The notes under the pieces: generated by a model
The model's input: the letters and a program-made list of their open reading frames with translations, nothing else
What the model was told of the DNA's origin: nothing
Database searches by the model: none
Program-made: the position numbers and the translations under genes
Shown here: positions 1-5,362 of the stretch, piece by piece
How positions within the stretch are numbered: the stretch's first letter is position 1
Layout: every line of letters begins with the position of its first letter
Assembly: GCA_023381535.1 (NCBI GenBank)
Contig: JAMCSN010000351.1
Span: 1-6,545, forward strand
Length of the DNA: 6,545 nt
Reading direction: 5' to 3'
Origin: Bacteroidota bacterium
GTDB lineage: Bacteria > Bacteroidota > Ignavibacteria > Ignavibacteriales > Melioribacteraceae

Positions 1-23
1 TTAAAAAAGATTGAAATTTTGGC

Positions 24-95
24 GGGCACGTAGCTCAGGGGCAGAGCATCTGCCTTTTAAGCAGAGGGTCGGTGGTTCGATCCCACCCGTGCTCA
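24..95 (+). tRNA. tRNA-Lys (anticodon UUU)
   Basis: This is a complete 72-nt cloverleaf. The acceptor stem is 24-30 (GGGCACG) against 88-94 (CGTGCTC), seven pairs including one G-U wobble, with discriminator A95. The D arm lies at 31-48 and contains the usual TAGCTC...GAGC stem with GG in the loop. The anticodon stem is 49-53/61-65 around the seven-base loop CTTTTAA (54-60), which puts anticodon TTT at 56-58 and decodes AAA/AAG. The T stem is GGTGG (71-75) with CCACC (83-87) around TTCGATC. The CCA tail is not encoded: the bases after A95 are CAG, so it must be added by the nucleotidyltransferase. An intrinsic terminator follows three bases downstream, so this looks like the last or only gene of its transcript. 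Confidence 0.97.
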
Positions 96-97
96 CA

Positions 98-136
98 GAA
101 AAAAGCCCCGATTCGGAATGAATCGGGGCTTTTTTT
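98..136 (+). terminator. Rho-independent terminator of the tRNA transcript
   Basis: A ten-base-pair GC-rich stem (105-114, GCCCCGATTC, with 120-129, GAATCGGGGC) closes a five-base loop (GGAAT). An A run (98-104) precedes it and a run of seven T (130-136) follows. The A and T runs can pair, so the structure is nearly symmetric and may also work for transcripts arriving from the other strand. It insulates the tRNA gene from the kinase gene downstream. Confidence 0.93.
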
Positions 137-204
137 GTTTTTATGGAGAGCACGGTTATCCTTTTTTAATCTGCGCAAATGTTCTCCGAAAATTATAAGT
201 TTAA

Positions 205-220
205 TCCCGCCGAGGCGGGA
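205..220. repeat. Small GC-rich palindrome in the spacer before the kinase gene
   Basis: TCCCGC (205-210) pairs perfectly with GCGGGA (215-220) around the four-base loop CGAG. It is much more GC-rich than the surrounding AT-rich spacer and has no T run, so it is not an obvious terminator. Short isolated GC palindromes of this kind are often members of a dispersed REP-like family, but family membership cannot be shown from one copy. Confidence 0.5.
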
Positions 221-238
221 CAAGGAGGCGTTGTAAAT

Positions 239-257
239 TCACCGCTGATTGCGGTGA
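239..257. promoter_or_regulatory. Inverted repeat next to a TATAAT-like box upstream of the kinase gene
   Basis: TCACCGC (239-245) and GCGGTGA (251-257) form a perfect seven-base inverted repeat around TGATT. It sits immediately upstream of a perfect TATAAT hexamer (259-264), which is 30 nt before the kinase start codon. No good -35 box is seen: TTCACC at 238-243 is only 15 nt from the hexamer and would lie inside the repeat. The position would suit an operator at the kinase-regulator promoter. It could also be a second dispersed palindrome or a 5'-end hairpin. The structure is certain and the role is inference. Confidence 0.4.
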
Positions 258-258
258 T

Positions 259-264
259 TATAAT
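259..264 (+). promoter_or_regulatory. Possible -10 box for the kinase-regulator operon
   Basis: The hexamer TATAAT matches the sigma-70 -10 consensus exactly and would place a transcript start near 271, giving a leader of about 24 nt. In AT-rich DNA such a hexamer can occur by chance, and the -35 side is poor. No sigma-54 (-24/-12) motif is seen in this spacer, so the regulatory genes are probably not under the same promoter class as the efflux genes. Confidence 0.35.
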
Positions 265-294
265 AAATTTTAGAACGAAAAATGGTAAATAACA

Positions 295-2406
295 ATGGGT
301 AGCGACCCCGTACAGCTTTTATTTCTTTTTGCAACTTTTTTGAGCGCGAGTGGAATAATTATTATTATTTATTCGAGGGACATAGTGAGTGTTGCGAGCA
401 GATTGTTTATTCTTCTGCTAACACTGCTGTTGGCGTATCTCATATCACACAGTGTACACTTTCTTTTCATGTACAATAAAGATGTTACCGTGCTGGATAT
501 TTCCTGCCACTCGTTTCTATTGTTAATTATTATCACGCTAACATTTTTTACATGGAATTTTCCGAAGCCGCAAAAGATGGGCATGGTTAGAACTATATCG
601 ATACTTTTGCCTTCATTGCTGCTTTTGATTCTATTATGGTCGGGAAGTCTGGTAAACGAGTCCCATGCTCATCACGGAATGTTCGAAGCTCATTACAATG
701 AAAAATATCCGATGTATTTATTCTGGTATTTGTTTCTAATCCTTTTAAATATTTACTGGATTTACAAGAAAAGAAAATCTGAAACCAACCAGCAAACACG
801 TTCTCAGCTTTTGTTGTTTCTGTTGGGAATGATCATAACAAATTTTACTTCGTTTATTTTTGGTCTATTTCTACCATGGATTGTTGGGTTCTATTTTCTA
901 GTTGAAATGAGTCCTCTTGCATTTCTTGTCGGAGTAATTTTGTTCACTGCAATTGCGATCGGTAAATACAATATGTTCCCCGCTGCACTCAACAAAGCAA
1001 ACAGTTTTACGATTAAGAGAAAAATGTTTTTCAGTTCGTTAATCATCGTTCCGATAATTATTCTGATAATTCAGATACCTCTTGGCAGGTTGATATTCAA
1101 TATCGAAACGACGATGGATCTCACCCGTTATTTTCTAATTAGTTTTTTTGTCGGGATAATAGTCAGCATTAGCATCACATTCATAATCTTACAGGTAATA
1201 TCGAATCCGTTGAACCGACTAAAAGAAAAAGTAGTTGAAATAGGAAAAGGTAATTACGGAATTCAAATTGAGTATTCGTCAAATGATGAGATCGGAGAAC
1301 TTTCGGAAGCGTTTAATCATATGTCGGTTACCCTGCAAAGAAACTCCGCCGAACTCGATTTGAAGGAGAACAGAATTTCACTGTTGCTAAATGCGTTTGA
1401 GAACGCAACGGTTGCAATTGCAATTCTTGATTCGGAATATGCGGTTATCGAATCGAATAACATGTTTTGTGATTTTGTAAAGAAAAGTAAAAACGAAGTC
1501 TTGGGGAAAAGGATTAAAAACTTACAGTTTTTGAACGATGAAAACTATTTTAACGATTTAACAGCATCGCTGGATAAAATGGAAAGATTCAGCGGAGAGT
1601 TTGAAAGAATGGATACCTCCGACAAGAAAAGACATCTGCTGATTTCGGCTACGCATGTAACGATAGGGAAGGAAGGATTTTCCGGTTATCTTTTTGTTGA
1701 GCTTGACATCACCAATAGAAAACTTTTAGAGGAACAATTAGCTCAATCTGAAAAACTGGCGGCACTGGGTAAGATGTCTGCCGTACTGGCGCATGAAATC
1801 AAAACACCGTTAACTTCCATTAAGTTGAACACGGATATGCTGATCGAATCGCTGCAGTTGAATAGTGAGGACCGCAATTCATTCAATATTATTTCGAAAG
1901 AAATAAACAGAATGAATAACCTTGTAAAAGAAGTTCTGCAATTTTCTCGCCAGGTAGATCTGAATTATTCCACTGCCAATATCAGAGAGATAATCGAAAA
2001 CATTTTGTCGGAAACTCACAATAAAACGGAACTGCAAAACATATCGGTTGTAAACAAAACAAGTGATCAGCAGATTGAAATTGACGTCGAAAGGATCAAG
2101 CAAGTTTTGTTGAATATGATTGATAATTCTATTGAAGCAATGCAAGACGGCGGCGGCATTGAAATTTCGTCGGCAAAAAATATTGGCGCAAACGAACTAA
2201 AACTTTTTATTAAGGATAGCGGAAACGGTGTTTCAGACGGACCTAAAATTTTTGAGCCGTTTTTTACAACAAAAGTTTCCGGTACGGGACTCGGTTTATC
2301 GATCTCACAAAAAATAATTGAGCGGCATAAAGGGAGTCTTAAATTAGTATCTTCAAAACCGGGGGAGACAATTTTTGAAATCGTGCTGCCTTTGAGAAAA
2401 AATTAA
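295..2406 (+). CDS. Membrane sensor histidine kinase (7TM-type sensor, HAMP, PAS, HisKA, HATPase)
   Basis: This is a 703-aa hybrid-free sensor kinase of the inner membrane that should autophosphorylate on His500 and pass the phosphate to the regulator encoded 13 nt downstream. Seven hydrophobic segments (about 7-26, 37-58, 71-88, 99-117, 138-157, 171-193, 200-222) resemble the HisKA_7TM sensor module. Two further segments (about 245-263 and 279-300) lead into a HAMP linker (about 300-350; NPL at 304, DEIGEL at 331-336). A PAS domain covers about 363-473. The kinase core is complete: H-box HEIKTPLT (500-507), N-box around Asn611, G1 DSGNGV (641-646), F-box FEPFFTTK (653-660) and G2 GTGLGL (663-668). 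Positive charges favour an N-out topology, which puts the loop at 118-137 (His124, 126, 127, 133) in the periplasm. The start at 295 has only a weak ribosome site but lies directly before the first hydrophobic segment. The signal is unknown from sequence; the neighbouring efflux genes suggest a metal ion. Confidence 0.96.
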   Translation: MGSDPVQLLFLFATFLSASGIIIIIYSRDIVSVASRLFILLLTLLLAYLISHSVHFLFMYNKDVTVLDISCHSFLLLIIITLTFFTWNFPKPQKMGMVRTISILLPSLLLLILLWSGSLVNESHAHHGMFEAHYNEKYPMYLFWYLFLILLNIYWIYKKRKSETNQQTRSQLLLFLLGMIITNFTSFIFGLFLPWIVGFYFLVEMSPLAFLVGVILFTAIAIGKYNMFPAALNKANSFTIKRKMFFSSLIIVPIIILIIQIPLGRLIFNIETTMDLTRYFLISFFVGIIVSISITFIILQVISNPLNRLKEKVVEIGKGNYGIQIEYSSNDEIGELSEAFNHMSVTLQRNSAELDLKENRISLLLNAFENATVAIAILDSEYAVIESNNMFCDFVKKSKNEVLGKRIKNLQFLNDENYFNDLTASLDKMERFSGEFERMDTSDKKRHLLISATHVTIGKEGFSGYLFVELDITNRKLLEEQLAQSEKLAALGKMSAVLAHEIKTPLTSIKLNTDMLIESLQLNSEDRNSFNIISKEINRMNNLVKEVLQFSRQVDLNYSTANIREIIENILSETHNKTELQNISVVNKTSDQQIEIDVERIKQVLLNMIDNSIEAMQDGGGIEISSAKNIGANELKLFIKDSGNGVSDGPKIFEPFFTTKVSGTGLGLSISQKIIERHKGSLKLVSSKPGETIFEIVLPLRKN

Positions 2407-2419
2407 ATCGGAAAGAACT

Positions 2420-3769
2420 ATGGATAAAATTTTAGTAATAGATGACAACGATTCAATTCGAGAAACACTAACAAACCTTCTTACGCGGCTCAATTACAGT
2501 GTGCTCTCGGCATCCAATGGAAGAATGGGTATTGACATCGCGAAGAAGGAACAACCCGACCTGATAATTTCAGATTTGCGTATGCCGCAAATGGATGGAC
2601 TTGAGGTTCTGGAAGAACTACAGAAGTACGATCCGCAAATCCGCGTGATCATTATTACCGCGCATGATGATATGCTGACAACTGTTCAAGCGATGCAAAA
2701 AGGCGCTTATGATTTTATAGAGAAGCCGATTGAAATTGAGAGACTGAAAATTTCAATCAAACGCGCATTGCAGAATAAAAAACTTAGCGAGAAAATTGAA
2801 ACTATAATTTCCGATCAAACAAGTTCAAACCGCTTTGAAAGCACTCTCGTCGGTAAATCTCAAATAATGAGAGAAGTTTATAAAAAGATTGGACAGGTTT
2901 CCGCAAATAGAGTAACAGTTTTAATACAGGGTGAAAGCGGAACTGGAAAAGAACTTGTAGCTAAATCAGTTCATTACGGCGGAATCACGAAAGACGATCC
3001 ATTTGTGGCGGTAAATTGTACGGCTATAACGGAGACCTTACTTGAGAGTGAATTATTCGGGCATGAAAAAGGTGCGTTTACCGGCGCCGACAAAATAAAA
3101 AAGGGAAAGTTTGAATTAGCCGGTGAAGGAACTGTCTTCTTGGATGAAATTTCTGAAATGTCGCCGAACCTTCAAGTGAAGCTTTTGCGGGTTTTGCAGG
3201 AAAAAGAATTTGAAAGAGTCGGCGGCGAAAGTATAATCCCGATGAGGGCAAGAATTATAACTGCGACTAATAAAGATCTAACCTCATTAGTGAAGCAAGG
3301 TAAATTTAGAGAAGACTTGTATTTTAGATTGAAGGTTGTGAGTTTAGAGCTACCTCCGCTGCGGGATAGAAAGGAAGATGTCCCTCTTCTTGTAACTTAT
3401 TTCTTGAATAAAATAAATGCCGAGCTGCACAAAAGCGTAAACAAAATTCCGGATGAAGCGATGGAATATTTGAAAAGCTATGATTGGATTGGAAACGTTA
3501 GAGAGCTGGAGAATACACTTATGCAGGCAGTTGTTTTAACAAACGGCGATGTATTGCTGAAAGAAAATATCATGATTAGAAGTTCTAACCGTTCGCTAGA
3601 AGATTATCACCCGGGTAGAATGAGTTTATCTGAAATTGAAAAACGCCACATCGAATATGTACTCAACGATACTAAATGGAATAAATCCAAAGCCGCAGAA
3701 ATACTGGGAATATCATTACCTACACTTTATAGTAAAATTGAGAACTACCATTTAGAAAGAAAGGTCTAA
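2420..3769 (+). CDS. NtrC-family sigma-54-dependent response regulator
   Basis: This 449-aa regulator is probably the partner of the kinase just upstream: same strand, 13-nt gap, weak GGAAAG site at 2410-2415. The receiver domain (about 1-118) has the acidic pair Asp8/Asp9, phospho-acceptor Asp52 in SDLRMP, Thr80 and Lys102. The AAA+ sigma-54 activator domain (about 142-375) has Walker A GESGTGKE (171-178), the sigma-54-contacting loop GAFTGA (218-223), Walker B GTVFLDEI (237-244), an arginine-finger region FREDLYFRL (297-304 and flank) and sensor II GNVREL (358-363). A Fis-type helix-turn-helix closes the protein (about 403-447, NKSKAAEILGISLPTLY region). Length and order are normal for NtrC-class proteins, and no key residue is missing. 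An intact GAFTGA loop means it should act with sigma-54 RNA polymerase. A near-consensus -24/-12 promoter about 140 nt after its stop, in front of the efflux genes, is the natural target. Confidence 0.97.
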   Translation: MDKILVIDDNDSIRETLTNLLTRLNYSVLSASNGRMGIDIAKKEQPDLIISDLRMPQMDGLEVLEELQKYDPQIRVIIITAHDDMLTTVQAMQKGAYDFIEKPIEIERLKISIKRALQNKKLSEKIETIISDQTSSNRFESTLVGKSQIMREVYKKIGQVSANRVTVLIQGESGTGKELVAKSVHYGGITKDDPFVAVNCTAITETLLESELFGHEKGAFTGADKIKKGKFELAGEGTVFLDEISEMSPNLQVKLLRVLQEKEFERVGGESIIPMRARIITATNKDLTSLVKQGKFREDLYFRLKVVSLELPPLRDRKEDVPLLVTYFLNKINAELHKSVNKIPDEAMEYLKSYDWIGNVRELENTLMQAVVLTNGDVLLKENIMIRSSNRSLEDYHPGRMSLSEIEKRHIEYVLNDTKWNKSKAAEILGISLPTLYSKIENYHLERKV

Positions 3770-3775
3770 ATTTTT
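3751..3775 (+). terminator. Weak possible terminator at the end of the regulator gene
   Basis: TTTAGA (3751-3756) pairs with TCTAAA (3765-3770) around an eight-base loop and is followed by five T. The stem has only one G-C pair and overlaps the stop codon of the regulator, so it would be unstable. It is the only terminator-like structure seen between the regulatory genes and the efflux genes, so read-through is quite possible. Confidence 0.2.
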
Positions 3776-3813
3776 CTACATCTCAGCATAACAGCTTATT
3801 CTGCTTCTACAGT

Positions 3814-3849
3814 CTTAAAGAATTTTAAAATACTTTAAAGAACTTAAAA
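3814..3849. repeat. Imperfect tandem direct repeat, candidate activator binding region
   Basis: Two 17-base units, CTTAAAGAATTTTAAAA (3814-3830) and CTTTAAAGAACTTAAAA (3833-3849), lie end to end with a two-base gap and match at all but a few positions once a one-base shift is allowed. Each contains an eight-base palindrome: TTTTAAAA at 3823-3830 and CTTTAAAG at 3833-3840. They sit roughly 90-125 bases upstream of the start site implied by the -24/-12 promoter, where NtrC-type activators usually bind. The DNA is low-complexity, so this could also be chance AT-rich sequence or part of a dispersed repeat. The repeat is seen; the binding role is inference. Confidence 0.4.
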
Positions 3850-3911
3850 CCCTTCGCGGTGATAAATCCATACTGCCTTCTTTTTACGCACAATAACACA
3901 TTTTTTATAGT

Positions 3912-3927
3912 TGGCATAATATTTCCT
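3912..3927 (+). promoter_or_regulatory. Sigma-54 (-24/-12) promoter for the efflux operon
   Basis: TGGCATAATATTTCCT matches the sigma-54 consensus TGGCAYRNNNNTTGCW at every specified position except one: the G of the -12 GC is C here. The spacing between the -24 GG and the -12 C is correct. Transcription would start near 3938, about 15 nt before the 31-codon ORF and about 130 nt before the outer-membrane factor gene. The gene immediately upstream encodes an intact sigma-54 activator with a GAFTGA loop, which strongly supports the reading. The atypical -12 element may make the promoter weak without activation. Confidence 0.72.
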
Positions 3928-3952
3928 TTATAGTCTCCTCAAAAGAATATTT

Positions 3953-4048
3953 ATGAATGCGAATTCTATAATATGGATGATAGGTTACGTGGTGTTATTG
4001 TTGATTGCGGCAAACGCTTTTATTAAAATGTTCGTAAAGAAAAAATAA
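3953..4048 (+). CDS. Small single-span membrane peptide, 31 aa, unknown function
   Basis: A 31-codon ORF opens 25 nt after the -12 end of the sigma-54 promoter and closes 20 nt before the outer-membrane factor gene. The product begins MNANSIIWMIGYVV, continues as one hydrophobic segment (about residues 6-24) and ends in a basic tail (KMFVKKK). This layout predicts an inner-membrane single-pass peptide with its C-terminus in the cytoplasm by the positive-inside rule. There is no good Shine-Dalgarno site (TCAAAAGAATATTT precedes the ATG), which weakens the call. The position as first ORF of the inferred efflux transcript, the clean transmembrane profile and the short flanking gaps favour a real gene. 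I do not recognise a family. It might assist assembly or regulation of the efflux complex, or be a translated leader; both are speculation. Confidence 0.55.
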   Translation: MNANSIIWMIGYVVLLLIAANAFIKMFVKKK

Positions 4049-4068
4049 ACTACTATTAAGGAAGATTT

Positions 4069-5343
4069 ATGAGAAAAATCTTAACCCTCGCTTTTGTTTT
4101 CTTAACCCTTTTAGGAACCGTTAAAGCACAATCACAAAAAACTTATCTTGATACCCTGGTTGCCAAAGCGCTTCAGAACAATCCCCAGTTGAAGTCTGCT
4201 AGCCAATATGCGCTGGCACAAAGACAAAGAGTAAACCAGGTAAGTTCGTGGGACCCGCCACAAGTTGGTATTGAATTTTATCAAACCCCGATCAGTTCCT
4301 TTCCGAATCCTTTGAAAGATGGAATGGAAACCGATTATTCGATTCAGCAGATGTTCCCTTTTCCCGGTAAGTTATCTGCAATGGGAAACGCGGCAGAAAA
4401 TAACGCAAGTATGTATCAATCGCAGTTCAAAGCTTTGGAAAGAAAAATTATTAAAGACGTAAAAACCGCTTATTATGAATACTATTTGGTGGAGAGGAAA
4501 ATTTCTTTGAACAAAGAAAATCAAGAACTTCTTAGAAACTTTATCGAAATAGCAAATAAGCAGTACCAGGTAGGCATGGGTAAACAGCCCGATATTATAC
4601 GCGCACAAACAGAGCTTTCAACATTGATTAACGAAGGAATAAATCTTAACAAGGAAAAAGTTTCTGTGGTGGCAATGTTAAACACACTTTTAAACAAACC
4701 GGTGAACTCATACTTAAAAGACATAACCGAAATTTATTCCGACATACCCAAATGGACTTTCGAACAGTTAAGTAATCTTTCTTACGAAAGCAGAAACGAA
4801 CTGAAAGCCATGAATTACAATATTGAAATGAATAAGTCGGAGCTTCACGCATCCAAGCTTGAATATTATCCTGATATAATGGCGCGGCTGATGTATAAAA
4901 ATATGATCGGGACCAGCAACGATTTTTGGTCGGCAATGATAGGAATAAGCATCCCTTTGGCGCCGTGGTCGCAGTCAAAATTCACATCCAAGGTTGAAGA
5001 AAATGAGTTAAATATTAAATCGGCAGAAGAACAGTATGCAAATATGAAGAACATGGTTTCTTACGACGTTCAGGATGCGCTTGTTAAAATCGAATCGAAC
5101 AGGAATTTAGTTGAATTGTACAAAGATACTTCTATACCTCAAGCCCAACAGACTCTGGAATCAACAACGGCGGCTTATCAAACCGGTAAGACGGAATTTT
5201 TAATGCTTATAGACGCATACAGAATGCTGCTAATGATAAAGTTGGATTATTACATGGCGGTTATGAATTTTATGGACAGCCAGGCTGCGCTGGAACAAGC
5301 TGTTGGTTTAACAATTCCTGAAATAACAGAAAAATTAAAATAG
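4069..5343 (+). CDS. TolC/CusC-type outer-membrane efflux protein
   Basis: This 424-aa protein should form the trimeric outer-membrane and periplasmic channel of a tripartite efflux pump. An Sec signal peptide (about 1-20, basic MRK, hydrophobic core, VKA then QSQ) is clear. There is no lipobox cysteine, so unlike E. coli CusC it should not be lipidated. Two outer-membrane efflux protein repeats are visible: about 28-215 (NNPQLKSA near the start; FPFPGKL at 96-102; long helices to VGMGKQPDIIRAQTEL) and about 235-412 (RNELKA, then LEYYPDIMARL, SIPLAPWSQSK and the final helices to LEQAVGL). Length is normal. The last long helix has Met at 379, 386, 389, 396, 399 and 402. A good ribosome site, AAGGAAG (4058-4064), fixes the start. 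The adaptor gene follows after 19 nt, so the two are surely co-transcribed. The metal-efflux assignment comes mainly from that adaptor; cusC-like is a family label, not proven specificity. Confidence 0.93.
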   Translation: MRKILTLAFVFLTLLGTVKAQSQKTYLDTLVAKALQNNPQLKSASQYALAQRQRVNQVSSWDPPQVGIEFYQTPISSFPNPLKDGMETDYSIQQMFPFPGKLSAMGNAAENNASMYQSQFKALERKIIKDVKTAYYEYYLVERKISLNKENQELLRNFIEIANKQYQVGMGKQPDIIRAQTELSTLINEGINLNKEKVSVVAMLNTLLNKPVNSYLKDITEIYSDIPKWTFEQLSNLSYESRNELKAMNYNIEMNKSELHASKLEYYPDIMARLMYKNMIGTSNDFWSAMIGISIPLAPWSQSKFTSKVEENELNIKSAEEQYANMKNMVSYDVQDALVKIESNRNLVELYKDTSIPQAQQTLESTTAAYQTGKTEFLMLIDAYRMLLMIKLDYYMAVMNFMDSQAALEQAVGLTIPEITEKLK

Positions 5344-5362
5344 AAGAACTAGGAGATAGAGA

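Noticed and set aside
1..23. Promoter for the tRNA gene in the leading bases
   Set aside because: Only 23 bases precede the tRNA, and no -10/-35 pair can be judged. The promoter or an upstream tRNA probably lies outside the window.
87..155. CCGTGCTC at the tRNA 3' end and its reverse complement GAGCACGG at 148-155
   Set aside because: The copies are inverted, not direct, so this is not an attachment-site duplication. An eight-base match is weak, and the intrinsic terminator between them would fold first. No integrase or other mobile gene is present.
35..223. Minus-strand 62-codon ORF across the tRNA gene and terminator
   Set aside because: Its C-terminal part (GWDRTTDPLLKRQ) is the antisense translation of the tRNA-Lys gene. 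This is a well-known spurious protein in databases, not a gene.
282..302. Six-codon ATG ORF (ATGGTAAATAACAATGGG then TAG) overlapping the kinase start
   Set aside because: It could be a translated leader coupled to the kinase start, but it has no ribosome site of its own, and so short an overlap is expected by chance in AT-rich DNA.
3785..3805. Inverted-repeat-like AGCATAA...TTATTCTGCT after the regulator gene
   Set aside because: The arms pair only with a three-base bulge and no T run follows, so it supports neither a terminator nor a clear operator.
4372..5054. Several minus-strand ORFs of 60-110 codons opposite the outer-membrane factor gene
   Set aside because: They lie wholly inside a well-supported coding gene, overlap one another, and have low-complexity translations with no domain features.
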